Below are positions 1-11,357 of a DNA stretch of 64,000 nucleotides, piece after piece. The notes beneath the pieces were generated by a model that worked only from the letters and a program-made list of their open reading frames with translations, made no database searches and was not told where the DNA came from. Made by a program: the position numbers and the translations under genes. The stretch covers positions 37,544,480-37,608,479 of the forward strand of contig NC_056756.1 of NCBI RefSeq assembly GCF_018687715.1. Direction: 5' to 3'. Position 1 is the stretch's first letter; each line of letters opens with the position of its first letter. The DNA comes from Carya illinoinensis (Eukaryota > Streptophyta > Magnoliopsida > Fagales > Juglandaceae).

Positions 1-154
1 TAGTGGTGAATGAGAAAAATATTTCTATGCATGCAGCATAAATGGTACTTTACCCTTCATGCTGCTTACTTTTCACTTTGAAAGGAGCCGGCTATTCTGA
101 ATTTCTGCCACTGACTGGTACCGCTTCCGTGATTGCTATTTATTTTTTAATTTT
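1..154. other. AT-rich intergenic sequence
   Basis: Short stretch at the window edge with no open frame, no repeat termini and no recognisable motif. It runs into the AT-rich repeat unit that begins near 155. Confidence 0.5.
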
Positions 155-316
155 TAATTTTTTAATATATTTAAATAGTTTCAAAAGGTAAAAGAATATA
201 CTAATATATTTAAAATTATTTTTTTAATTATTAAGTAAAAAAATAAAAAGTTTCATAAAGCAGTCACATGGAGCGGTCAAAGTTAGTGGACATAGTAGTT
301 TTCTTCCTATCCATAA
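155..316 (+). repeat. AT-rich repeat unit A, left part
   Basis: This stretch matches 2880-3017 (shared landmarks: the run of tttttaatatatttaaata, a tail of 'gcagtcacatggagcggtc' type and 'caaagttagtgg'). It is the left half of a repeat unit whose right half lies after the solo LTR, from 2401. The last five bases, CATAA (312-316), are the target site duplicated by that LTR. Confidence 0.75.
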
Positions 317-2400
317 TGTGATGACCCGCTTTTAAGTGTATTTTCGCTGAAATAATTGTTTTTATTTTAATTAATATATCAGTTATTTATTTTAATTTAT
401 TTGCATTTTAAAAAAATTGGTTTTTAATTTAATTTAATTTATTTGAGGTTGTGTTTTATTTCTTTTAGTTGTTTTGTGGTTTTAATCTTTTTGGCGGTTT
501 GTTTCGTTTTCCCGGAGTGAGGACTGGACCTCATCTCTTTTCACATCTTTTTTTTCCTTTTTCTCTTTTTTTTCCTTTTTTCTTTTTCCCTTCTTTTCTT
601 TTTCCTTTCTTTTTCTTTTTTTCTTCTTTTTCTTTTTTTTCTTTTCTTCTCCCGCTCGACCGAACCCCCCCCGGTGCTCTCTCTCTCCTCCCTCTCCCTC
701 ACGCCGGCATCCTCTTCTCCAGCCCCTACCGCCGCCGTCCGGCCACCGTTCGGCCTCCCACCGGTCCCATTCTCTTCCTCTCCCTCCGGTGCACCACCCT
801 TCCAAAACCCACCCCCAACCGGCCGGCCGTTTGGCCGGAAAAGCTCCAAGAAGGGCGCACGGATTTTGCTCCGATCCGCCGCCGTCGCTCCACCTCCGGC
901 CACCATTTCTTCACCACTTCATCACCGGTCCCTTGCCGTCCTAACCCACCCATTTCCGGCCTCCAACGACCACCGGAACAGCTCCTACGAGCTTAGTTTC
1001 CGTTTTGCGTAATCCGGCCATTTCCGGCGATTCCGCCGCCACCCACGGCCAACCACCACTTCCAATAACTTCACAACCATCCCTAGACCATTCCTTATCA
1101 ATCTCGTGTCCTAGTTTGTCCCCGTTCAAAAGTGAGTTTTTCAGACCCACGGCCACAGTGAATTTTCACTGTGACGTTGCTGTTTTTCCGCCGTTTGCAA
1201 CGCCGCTTGTTTTCTAAAATTGCCATATAGCGCTGTAAGTATTTTCCAAACCCTATTTTCAGATTTTAATATATATTGCTCATTCAATTATTTACTGTTG
1301 TTGGTTGTTGATTCCGGACTGAGTCCGAGGAGTTTCGGGGGTCGGATGGATGGAGGACGGAGTTGCCTGTTTATTTGAATTATGCTTGTTGGATTATTTT
1401 ATTATGCATTGTTATGGCATTACGTGGTGCATGCACGTGTGTTTGTGGCAGTGTGTGAAAAGCCTGTGTATTGGCGTGAGTGGTTTTACGGGTGCGTGTG
1501 TATCACGACCCCAAGCCGGGATGGGGTATTATCCCGGTGGAGCTCCTCTGGTCACTCGGGAGCGGAATAAACTGAGTGACGTCCCCTGAGTTGTCGCTAG
1601 ACGACGGGAGCGGGGCTAGGGGATGCTTGGCTACGAACGCGCCGGGCGTGGAACCGGGCATCGCTCTACTCACCGACTCCGTGGCCCTTCGCTGGCGAGG
1701 GCTAGAGGATGCTTGGCTACGAACACGCGGGGCGTGGAACTGGGCATCGCTCGTTAGGTGTCACATGCGTGGTGGGACTCTGCGGTGTGGCACTGGAGCC
1801 AGGGTGTGCGGATGACCCCTAGGGGAGGTCATGGTGCATACGGTTAAAATTGAATAATGGTTCGAGAGGCCAAATGTGACTTTTGGCGTGTTTTTTTCGG
1901 AAATGTTGTGTTTTTGGGACAAATGGGTTTTTGGCGTGTGTGGAAAACTTGTGTTTTCTGGGCTTGGTGCATTGGGCATGTATCATGCATATTGTTTAAG
2001 TTCTATGTGTTTTTATCTGGTAGTGTTTGGGTTTTGCTTACCTGCGGTACCATTTTTGGTTCCGTAGCTTTTGGTGTAGGAGATGAGGATGAGGAGGAGG
2101 AGGCTGAGCCCGAGGATGTGGCTCCGCCGGGTTGCTTATGATAGGTTTTATATTCGTTTAAATCTGTATTTGTATTTTGTAATATTTCTCCTATGTATGT
2201 TTTAAACAGCTTGTATTACGTTAAGAAAAGAAAAATTCTGGTACTTATTTATGACTTTCGTTACCCGCTGCGTGTTTCTCTGTACACATCTGTTGCCTTG
2301 CACACACTCGGCACCCGTCGATGGGATGGTGACCCGGGTTGTCACCATCCGGACGTCTCAATTTCCACGTGTTCGGGCGTGGGGATTTAGGGGCGTCACA
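317..2400 (+). mobile_element. Solo LTR 1, Tekay/Del-like Ty3/gypsy family
   Basis: A 2084-bp sequence beginning TGTGATGACCCGC and ending GGGCGTCACA, so it has the TG...CA ends of an LTR. It is flanked by the perfect 5-bp duplication CATAA (312-316 and 2401-2405), the mark of a complete LTR insertion whose internal part was lost by LTR-LTR recombination. A second copy of the family lies at 3725-5872. Inside are a pyrimidine-rich tract (about 540-720), a GC-rich central part and a ~60-bp motif duplicated at 1612-1672 and 1697-1756. Open frames inside are low-complexity (Phe/Ser/Pro or Lys/Glu-rich) and are not genes. Assignment to Tekay/Del is an inference from LTR length and from resemblance of the 5' end to the LTR at 59764. 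Confidence 0.93.
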
Positions 2401-2810
2401 CATAATATATATATATATATATATATAAATATATATAGAATAATTTTACTTATCATTTTTAGACACTACACATTATATCTATTTTAATTTATTATAATAA
2501 ATATATAGTATATGGATGATAAATAGAATAATTTAATTAATTTAATGTGAATAAAATAAAATAATAATAATAAATAATATTAAAATATGTAAAATATGAA
2601 ATATGAGATAATTAGTAGCATATCTTTTATATATATATATATATATGTATGCATGTATGTATACACACGAGTAAGGGACTGTGTGTATGCCCCTTAACTG
2701 GAAGAAAAGAGTGGTCGAAAAAAAAAAAAATCTTTTTCATGTAGTAGATAATAGTAACAATTCATTAAACAAAAACCCCCTAAAAAACAAATTCTAGATA
2801 ACACCTTAAT
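2401..2810 (+). repeat. AT-rich repeat unit A, right part
   Basis: Begins with the second CATAA copy and continues the unit interrupted by solo LTR 1. It aligns with unit B: 'taattttacttat' then 'tatggatgataaatagaata' near 2440-2530 corresponds to 3030-3120, and 'catgtagtagataatagtaa' near 2738 corresponds to 3233. Extra (TA)n and 'tatgtatgcatgtatg' simple repeats near 2626-2665 lengthen this copy. Confidence 0.7.
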
Positions 2811-2864
2811 TAAAAATACCTTTATTTACATAAATGGGCTAACATATGAAATCTCCTTCAATCT

Positions 2865-3310
2865 TTTTAATCTGATATATTTTTTAATATATTTAAATAT
2901 TTTTAAAAAGTTAAAAATACATCAATACATTTAAAATTACTTCTTTAATCATTAAGTAAAAAAATTAAAAATTTTTATAAAGCGGTCACAAGGAGCTGTC
3001 AAAGTTAGTGGGCATAATATATGTAAAATAATTTTACTTATTATTTATATACACTATACATTATATCCATTTTATTTTATTATAATAAATATATGGTATA
3101 TGGATGATAAATAGAATAATTTAATTAATTTAATATAGATAAAATAATAATAATAATAATACTAAATAATATTAAATATATAAAATATGAAATATAAATA
3201 ATAAATAATTAATTTATATAAAATCTTTTTCATGTAGTAGATAATAGTAACAGTTCATTAAATAAAAACCCTTAAAAAACAAATTCTGGATAACATGACC
3301 AAACAACGTT
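2865..3310 (+). repeat. AT-rich repeat unit B (uninterrupted copy)
   Basis: Second copy of the unit that solo LTR 1 split. It holds one CATAA at 3013-3017, at the position corresponding to the LTR 1 insertion, so it approximates the empty target site. No coding potential was seen, and the origin of the duplicated unit is unknown. Confidence 0.7.
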
Positions 3311-3724
3311 GAATAACTAAATAACATTAGTACATACAAAAATAAAAGAAAGAAAAAGGAAAAGAAGAAGAAGAATTAGAAAAAGAAGGAAAAAAAGAAA
3401 AAAAGAACAGAAAAAAGAAAAGAAAGAAAACATACCTCATGAAAGAGAACCCAAATCATGGTACAGTGGACGTCTCTCAGTACTGCAATAATCCAACGCT
3501 TCAAGAATTCAAAGGAAGCGTAAAAAGGATCATGTGTATGACCACTATATATATATATATATATATTTATTATATAATTATTAATATAATATTAGTATAT
3601 ATATATTTATTTAATTATTACTATAATTAATATTACTTATTAAGTAATTATTAATTTGGTCATTTTAGTTTAAAATAGTTTGAAACGTCATTTCAATAAG
3701 TATTAGACAATTTTAAATTCTAAA
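3311..3724. repeat. Purine-rich and (TA)n low-complexity spacer
   Basis: 3338-3430 is an A/G-rich run (aaagaagaag type) and 3545-3610 is (TA)n-rich. No gene is visible. The final bases CTAAA (3720-3724) are the left TSD of solo LTR 2. Confidence 0.6.
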
Positions 3725-5872
3725 TGTGATGACCCGCTTTTGAGTGTATTTTCGCTGAAATGGTTGTTTTTATTTTAATTAATATATTAGTTTATTATTT
3801 TAATTTACATGCGTTTTAAAATTGGTTTTTAATTTACTTGATGTTGCGTTTTATTTCTTTTAGTTGTTTTGTGGTTTTTAATCTCTTTTCGGCGGTTTGT
3901 TTTGTTTTCCCGGAGTGAGGATTGGACCTCATTTCTTTTCACATCTTTTTCCTTTTTCCTTTTTCTCTTTCCTTTTTCTTCTTCTTTCTTTTTTTTCTTT
4001 TTCTTCTCCTGCTTTTCTTCCTGTGCGTCGACCCCTCCCCCCGTGTGTTTTTCTCTCATTTATCCATCCCGTCGCTGCCCCTTTGACCGGCCGGTTCTCC
4101 GCCGTCCGGCCACCGTTTGATACACCGTCACCACCATTCTCTTCCCCTTCCACCATAGATCATCCTCACCAATTTTCAGAGCCATCGGACCAGCCGTTAG
4201 CTTTCGAGAGCTGCCGGAAGTCGCTGCACCTGCTCTGTTTTTGCCCCTGTCGCCGGAATCTTCTTCAGCCCAGACCGCCGCCGTCCGGCCACCGTTTGGC
4301 TCGCCGCCGGTCTCGTTCGAACCCCCTCCCTCCGGCGCACCTTCCCACCAAATATCTCCCCCATCCGGCCGGCCGTTTGGCCGGAAAAGCCCTTTGAAGC
4401 CCCACGGTTTTTGGTTCGATCCGCCGCCGTCGCTCCACCTCCGGCCACCATTTCTTCACCACTTCATCACCGGTCCCTTTCCGTCCTAACCCACCCATTT
4501 CTGGCCTCCAACGACCACCGGAACAGCTCCTACGAGCTTAGTTTCCGCTTTGCACTTTCCGGTCATTTCCGGCCATTCCGCCGCAACCCACGGCCGTTCA
4601 TCACTTCCAATAGCTTCACAACCATCCCTAGACCATACCCTATCAATCTCGTGTCCTAGTTTGTCCCCGTTCAAAAGTGGATTTTTCACAACCCACGGCC
4701 ACAGTGAATTTTCACTGTGACGTTGCTTTTCCGGCACCGTTTGCAACGCCGCTTGTTTTCTAAAATTGCCTTATAGCGCTGTAAGTATTTTCCAAACCCT
4801 ATTTTTAGATTTATATATATATTGCTCTTTCAATTAATTAATTTGCTGGTTGGTTGATTCCGGACTGAGTCCGAGGAGTTCGGGGGTCGGATGGATGGAG
4901 GACGGAGTTGCTTGTTTTATTGTTTTATGATGGTTGGTTATTTTATTATGCATTGATATGACATTTCATGGTGCATGCACGTGTGTTTTTGTTTATGTGT
5001 GAAAAGCCTGTGTATTGGCGTAAGTGGTCTTACGGGTGCGTGTGTATCACGACCCCAAGCCGGGATGGGGTATTATCCCGGTGGAGCTCCTTTGGTCACT
5101 CGGAAGCGGAATAAACTGAGTGATGTCCCCTGAGTTGTCGCTAGACGACGGGAGCGGGGGCTAGGGGTTGCTTGGCTACGAACGCGCCGGGCGAGGAACC
5201 GAGCATCGCTCTACGCACCGACTCCGTGGCCCTTCGCTGGTGAGGGCTAGAGGATGCTTGGCTACGAACGTGCGGGGCACGGAACTGGGCATCGCTCGTT
5301 AGGTGTCACATGCGTGGTGGTACTCTGCGGTGTGGCACTGGAGCCAGGGTGTGCGGATGACCCCTAGGGGAGGTCATGGTGCATACGGATAAAATATGTG
5401 ATTTTGGCGTGTGTGGAAAACTGTGTCTTTGGGTTTTGTGCATTGGGCATGGTACATGCATATTGTTGGAGTTCTATATGTGTTGTTATCTGGTAGTGTT
5501 TGGGTTTTACTTACCTGCGGTACCATTTTTGGTTCCGTAGCTTTTGGTGCAGGAGATGAGGATGAGGAGGAGGAGGCTGAGCCCGAGGATGCGGCTCCGC
5601 CGGGTTGCTGATGTTATGCTTTTCTTTATGGTTTAAAAACTGTATTTGTGTTTTGTAATATTTTATCTATGTACGTTTTAAACAGCGTGTATTACGTTAA
5701 GAAAAATTCTGGTACTTAGTTATGACTTTCGTTATCCGCTGCGTGTTCTTTCGTGCACATTTGTTGCCTTTGCACACACTCGGCACCCGTCGATAGGATG
5801 GTGACCCGGGTTGTCACCATCCGGACGTCTCGATTTCCCCGTGTTCGGGCGTGGGGATTTGGGGGCGTCACA
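3725..5872 (+). mobile_element. Solo LTR 2, same family as solo LTR 1
   Basis: A 2148-bp sequence from TGTGATGACCCGC to GGGCGTCACA, co-linear with solo LTR 1 along its whole length. It has its own perfect TSD, CTAAA (3720-3724 and 5873-5877), which differs from that of copy 1. It is therefore an independent insertion and not the partner LTR of one element. It carries the same internal ~60-bp duplication (about 5156-5216 and 5242-5301), so that duplication predates both insertions. Confidence 0.93.
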
Positions 5873-6503
5873 CTAAAATTTTGGAATACTTCTTCTTTTT
5901 CTTCCTTTTAAATTGTGAAAAATACTTAGGATTCCTTCCTCTGCAAAGTTTTGTCTTATTTCCTTAATATCTAATTAATTATTCCATTAGGACACGAAAT
6001 ATATCACAATAAGAAATTATATTTACAGTGGTAATTGTATAAGCGACGTGCAGTTATTTTGAGAAAAATGAATTAATATAGGATCCACATAAAAAAAAAA
6101 ATAACTTTTTAATCGTAAACCTTATTCTTTTTCAAAACGATTACGTGGCGTTTACAATTTTACAACTGTATGTAACATTATTATATCACAATATTCTCGT
6201 AAACTCTACATGAATTGTCACTTTAGTCATACAAATCATCAAGAATCTTTGTACATAAGAGGACAAACAGAGAGAAACTGAAAAGGTCATAGTTCATTCC
6301 GATTTCCAATCATGTCAAATAACTTTGTTTGCCTCATGTCCAGAAATTTGAGATCCCAAAAGAAATATCAGAGCCGAGACTCGTGACCTACAAAGTGTAC
6401 GAAAGCTATTTCTTTATTTTTTATTTAAATGTTGCGGATCGCCTCTCCGTCCAAGTCCGATGAAGAAGAATCTGTGGAGCAAGTTGGGGAGCGAGGGATG
6501 AGT
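5873..6503. other. AT-rich intergenic sequence
   Basis: No supported gene. A slightly GC-richer patch at 6432-6503 precedes the Tat element and is its target site, ending in the TSD AGAGT (6504-6508). Confidence 0.5.
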
Positions 6504-6508
6504 AGAGT

Positions 6509-6921
6509 TATTCGGGACGTGTCTCATTTTTAATTTTTCACAATTTAGTTGTTATTTTTTTTGAAAATTCGAGGAGAACTCTTTCTGCAAAAACTTTGAT
6601 GCTTAAATCAGTTTAGAAAAATTATCCTCCTCTAAATCTTAAAAATGACCTGTATATATAGATTCGTTCGCTATATATATCTCATCCAGGATTTATCGGC
6701 ACAGATCAAGACTTAAGATTTTGAATAATCCTATCACTTCTTACTATTTTTATCCTTCTGTTTAAAGGTGGCGCTATATATATCTATTTTTGAATTCCTT
6801 TTATCCATCCCTTCGTGACTTTTGGGCTCATGCTGGGCCCAAACTCTGAGCCTCTTGGTGTTTAATGCATTATGGCCATTTTCATGTGCTTCAAGGCCCC
6901 CTGGTTGGAATGGTTCCTCCA
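6509..6921 (-). repeat. Tat element 3' LTR (left copy)
   Basis: A 413-bp LTR that aligns end to end with 16684-17094. In plus orientation its first bases are TATTCGGGAC where the partner has TGTTTAGGAC, so the terminal TG has become TA. It ends TTCCTCCA. A TATA-like stretch (gtatatatag, about 6651-6660) faces plus, towards the antisense ORF. In element orientation the corresponding CTATTTATA of the partner LTR could serve as the sense TATA box. Confidence 0.93.
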
Positions 6922-7401
6922 GCTACCCTGCCAATTCTATTCGTTTTCTGGCAGATGAAATTTATTTCCGACCAATCTTGTCGCTTGTGAAAGTGTTGGG
7001 TGTGTCTGCATGGGCTTGAGTATTTGGAAATTATGTAGATATTATCATGGGCCCAAACAACCCACAACCTTTGTGCATTTTCTGGTCCGTTACACCCTTT
7101 GGATGTTTTATGTCCTTTCCTTCCCCCCATAAAGATTTGGCTACGAAAAACCGTAGATTTGATATCATTTCCAGTTATTATGGCAGAGAAGACAGACTAT
7201 TTATTTGTACCTGTTAGTCTTCTTGCATAGTTACTTTTTCTTTCCCTTTGGCCTTTTACATTTCACTACCCTTCAAAACTTCATTCCTTTCCCTATCTCT
7301 CATTCCTTCTCCTGTTACGTTCTCTGCCTCTTCACTCTTTTCCTTGTTACCCTTTCTGCCTCTTCTTGCTCTTTTCTTGCTATCTTTTTTCAATAGCTTC
7401 T

Positions 7402-9449
7402 TATGTTGAAGGCAAGGTTTCTGAAAACCCATTTGTGATCCCTGAGGGCACAGTCTTCGCTGGGTACCGGTGGCGTTCATGTCTCCGAGAGAAGAATCTT
7501 CCCACGATTTAGGAGGACTATCATATTCCTAAGACTGTTGTCTTAGGCCTTCCCGATTATGGAGTTTGTGATAGCGAGGACTTTGCCCTTAGAGTGGCTA
7601 TCACTATTTCTCACTTGCAGCACGGGTTGAGGCTCCCTTTCTGCCGCCCTCTTCACGACTTTTTGGATCTTCTCAACCTCGCTCCCTTTCAAATGCATCC
7701 TTTCGTGTTGAGGAGGTACCTCTACGCTTGTATAGTGTTTCGCATGGCTTTGGAGCCTCTCGGGGACCCTTATCCTGATCTGACCGCCCGGGAGTTTTTG
7801 TATTTCTATAGCCTAAGGGAAGCTTCCAAGGCCAATGTCCTCGGCTTCTGTAGAAAAGATGATGGACAGACGTTGGCTCGGTACGAGCCTCACTACTCCA
7901 ACGCCAAGGCGTGGACCACTAGGTTCTTCTATGTCTCTTGCGAAAATTGGGAATACCCCGGCATGGAAGAAGTTTTCCGTGATTTCCCAATTAGAACGAT
8001 TTGGCGCCCTCTTCCTGATGAGAAGGAATTATGGCGTAAGATGCCGGCCTTGTCGTGTCGTGAATTGGCTCTAATCGCGACAGTTGATTCTTGGGCCAAA
8101 GCTAATCCAGAGGTGCTCTGGACTAACAACTTGCTGACTGCCGACCACATTGATCGGTTCTTGAAGTCCCCCAACCAGTCTTTTGTTCAAGGGCGCGACT
8201 TCATGATTACAGACACCATTCCTCCTCCCTTGCTGAAGTCCACTGATAAAACCGCGAGGTCTGAACCCTTTAAGTGGGAGAAGCGTTTGGAAGAGGAGGA
8301 GGAGGAAGAGGCCGCTGAGAAGAGGGAAAAAAGGAGTAAAAAGGAGAACGATGGAAAAAAAGAGGTGGCTGTCGAGAAGAGAGAGAAGAGGACCAAGAAG
8401 AAAAACGAAGCGGGCGGTCGACAAAAGAAAGCTCGCTCTAGAAGTCCCTTTTCACCTTCTTTTGCTCTATAGGAGATTCTAGAGCCCTTAAGGGGTGCCC
8501 AAGACTTGGTGCCGCAAAAGGGCACACATTCTTTTGGGTCTCTGCAGCTGGCCTCCACTGAGTCCCTGTCGCCCCAACCGGAGGTCCTTGCAGTATCTTT
8601 GGAGGAGGGCTCTACCTTGCCTAGTACCACTAGGCCCTCCTTGCCGCCACCATCTTTGTCGCCACCACGTTCTCTCAGCCTGAGGGACATGGAAAGTTTA
8701 GCCGGCATGACCCTTTTTGGCCTGGCTTCCTCCCCCCAGGCCGTGTCTGGGACACAACAGCTCGCCCCAACATCTGCCCCTACCTTTGAGTTTCTTGTGT
8801 TGGCAGGGCAGGCGAGTCAGTTCGAGTTAAGCGCCAGAGTGGTTGTGGCCCTCAATCTTGACTCAATCACTTCAGTGGGAGCTTGCTCACCCCCTTCTAC
8901 TACTGGTGCCCCTGCAGAGGCGGCCATTGTTTTGCCCCCCGGCGGCCACGGGGAAACGCTAGGTGCCTTACCTGTGGATGAGGCGGAAGGTGCCACAAGG
9001 GACGTCCCTCCACACCCAAATGAAACAGGCAGCGAGGTTGGTTCGGGCCCAACTTCCCAGAGAGTTTGTTGGACACTATCTTTGAGGGAAAAACCACCTC
9101 GCCCATTGGCAGTGGGCCTAGACTTTCTCTTCCTCCTACCCATGCCTCCTCTGTTGGCAGGGATACTAACTCCTTCCTTGAGGAGGAGTGGGCGAATTTT
9201 TTGGAGGAACAAGCCCTCCTTTGTGATGTCGACTCGGCTCAACCACCACTTCCTCTGCCCCCCTTACGCTTGGCTGACCCATCGGGGAGGGCGATGGCTC
9301 CGTCTGCGAGGTCCGAGGGAGAAAATCTTCTAGCCCTTGGCGAGATCGTGAGGAGTGATACTAGTGGCAGTGGTTCTTTGACATCAGCCCACTCTCAGGC
9401 ACAGGCCACTGCCCAGATGGCAAATTGTCTAAAAAATTGACTTTCTGAG
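7402..9449 (+). pseudogene. Tat antisense extra ORF, exon 1 (PF04195-like), degenerate
   Basis: Lies in the element's 3' region but is encoded opposite to gag-pol, after a pyrimidine-rich leader (about 7225-7400). The frame at 7594-8472 carries the 'GLRLPF...' and 'REFLYFYSLRE' type blocks that I associate with plant 'putative gypsy type transposon' proteins (PF04195, from memory). A basic Lys/Glu-rich linker and a Pro/Ser-rich, then acidic segment follow. Damage: TAG at 7510-7512, TAG at 8470-8472, a change of frame near 9060, and TGA at 9438-9440. The true start is uncertain because no ATG lies clearly in frame upstream of the first stop. The molecular function of these antisense proteins is unknown. 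Such ORFs are often mis-annotated as host genes. Confidence 0.75.
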
Positions 9450-9551
9450 GTATTGTATTTTGCACCCTTTATTGTATACACTTATTTCATACCTCCCCCC
9501 CCCCCCCCTCTTTTTTACTGTTTTGGTGACCTTTTTTTTTTTTTTTAACAG
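9450..9551 (+). other. Probable intron in the antisense ORF
   Basis: A 102-bp stretch that starts GTATTG after CTGAG and ends in a long T tract plus AACAG, followed by GAGATC. The coding frame on the left (frame of 9066-9440, read past its TGA) and the frame on the right (starting GAG at 9552) join in phase 0. It holds a C14-type run (9487-9500) and a T16-type run just before the acceptor. The splice signals and matched phase are seen; actual splicing is inferred. Confidence 0.65.
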
Positions 9552-10359
9552 GAGATCAATGACTTAGTGGCATGGATTGTTGCCCACCGTGCCCATCTAG
9601 AGGAGGAGGTCAGGGGGTGTCGCCAGCTATGCTACATAGCCAAACATACCTTGGAGAGTTGGTGGACAGACAGGGTTAAATTGGCTGCTCTGGCTGAGGA
9701 TAGGGAGGAGCTGAAAATCTTGTTGGAGCAATCCGAGAGCTACTCCTACTCTTTGCAGGGTGATTTGGAGATACGCGAGGCTGAACTCCTCGCACAACGT
9801 GAAGTAGCCCGTCTAGCAAACGAGGTCAAGGCCAAGGCAGACTTCGCCTTGTCAATTCTTCTTTCGGAGAGGGACTATGCTAGGCAGCAACTTTTGGAGA
9901 CTCAGGAGAGTCTTAAGGCTGAAAGCTCTCGTCTTGCCGCCCGTGATAAGGCACTGTCCTCTCTTCGTGGAGACCTAGCCCGTTCTCAAGACAGCTGCAG
10001 GTTCTCCGAGGAGAGTCTTCTGGAGGCAAACTTGGCCCTTGGAGCCAGCCAATGGAGTCTAGTAAAGAAGGAGGGGGAGTTGACTGCTGCTCGGGGAGGA
10101 GGCCGCACAACTTCGCGACAAGTTGGCCCATGTCCCTATTATGAGGGATGATGCCTTCGCTTTTGGATATGGCAGCGGCATTAAGAGGTTAAGGGACCAT
10201 CTTCTGGCTGATCCTGCTGCCAACATTAGGATTCTTGACCAGAATTTGTTCTACCCTGAGGAAGCTTCCCTCCGAGTGGTTGACAAGTTCGGGCGAAAGG
10301 ACATACCTGGCATTTTTGCTAACGTGCCTCGAGCCTTCTCGCCTAAAGATGCCCCTTGA
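9552..10359 (+). pseudogene. Tat antisense extra ORF, exon 2 (coiled coil), frameshifted
   Basis: Opens directly after the putative acceptor and encodes a Glu/Leu/Arg/Ala-rich, strongly heptad-like segment (about 9600-10090), expected to form a long coiled coil. The frame of 9567 ends at 10151. Homologous-looking sequence continues in another frame from about 10095 to the TGA at 10357-10359, so a single-base shift lies near 10094 in 'ctcggggaggagg'. The C-terminal part (from about 10123) is a compact 80-residue block ending SPKDAP. Conserved order (N-terminal domain, low-complexity linker, coiled coil) matches exon 1 as one gene. Function unknown. Confidence 0.7.
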
Positions 10360-10512
10360 GTGCCCTTTCCCATTTTTGTTAAACCCATTTTTTGTATTTG
10401 ATCGTGAAGAACAACATTGTTTCTCAATATATGTTGCACACTTGTAATTTTGGACTTTTGTTTGTTTTGTTAAGCATTTTTGGCTTCTGCCGTTTCTTTG
10501 CTTCTTGTCTTC

Positions 10513-11215
10513 TTAATGGCACCATAAGCTTCTGAGGCTTACTTTTCTGTTTAGGGTCGGCGTGGTCTGAGGATCTACGCTCCCTTTTTATTATGGCACC
10601 ACTAACTGCTAAGGCTTGTCTTTGGTGTTTAGGGTCGACGTGGTCTAAAGACCTACGCGCCCTTTTTTCATGACACCACAACCTGCTAAGGCTTGTCTTT
10701 TGTATTTAGGGTCGGTGTGGTTTAAGGACCTATGCACCCTTTTTTCATGGCACCACAAGTTGCTAAGACTTGTCTTTGGTATTTAGGGTCGGCATGGTCT
10801 AAGGACCTACGCGTCTTTTTTTCATGGCACCACAAACTGCTAAGACTTGTCTTTGGTGTTTAGGGTCGGCGTGGTCTAAGGACCTATGCGCTATTTTTTC
10901 ATGACACCATAAGCTGCTAAGGCTTGTATCTGGTGTTTAGGGTCGGAATGGTCTGAGGACCTACGCGGCTTTTTTTCATGGCACCACAAGCTGCTAAGGC
11001 TTGTTTTTGGTGTTTACGGTTGGCGTGGTCTAAAGACCTACGCGCCCTTTTTTTATGGCACCACAAGCTGCTAAAACTTGTCTTTGGTGTTTAGGGTCGG
11101 CGTGGTCTGAGGACCTACGCGCCTTTTTTTCATGGCACTACAAGCTGCTAAGATTTGTCTTTAGTATTTAGGGTCGGCATGGTCTGAGGACTTACGCGTC
11201 TTTTTTTTTATGGCG
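10513..11215. repeat. Tandem array, 9 units of 77 bp
   Basis: The landmark 'agggtcg(g/a)cgtggtct' recurs at 10553, 10631, 10708, 10785, 10862, 10939, 11016, 11093 and 11170, giving one spacing of 78 and seven of exactly 77. Each unit also has 'atggcaccacaa', 'gctgctaaggcttgtc' and a T-run. It lies between the integrase end and the antisense ORF, in the element's 3' untranslated region. Tandem arrays here are a known trait of Tat-lineage elements and a known source of satellite DNA. Confidence 0.95.
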
Positions 11216-11357
11216 CTTATGTTTTCCTCTGTGAATGTTTTTCTCTGTACAAAACTTTTTAACGAATGAAACGGAATATATTCATAAATAGGGATGCCTC
11301 AAACATTCAAACAGAAATAAAGATAAGGGACTTTTAAACCAATGAGGACTACAAAAA

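Noticed and set aside
482..906. Lys/Glu-rich and Phe/Ser-rich open frames in the solo LTRs (also near 3829-4120)
   Set aside because: They translate a pyrimidine-rich LTR tract in different frames and recur in both LTR copies.
317..5872. The two LTR copies as one large non-autonomous (LARD-like) element with a 1.3-kb interior
   Set aside because: Each copy has its own perfect and different 5-bp TSD, so they are separate insertions.
7594..10359. Host gene on the plus strand
   Set aside because: It lies wholly between the LTRs of a TSD-flanked Tat element and matches the position and style of the lineage's antisense ORF.
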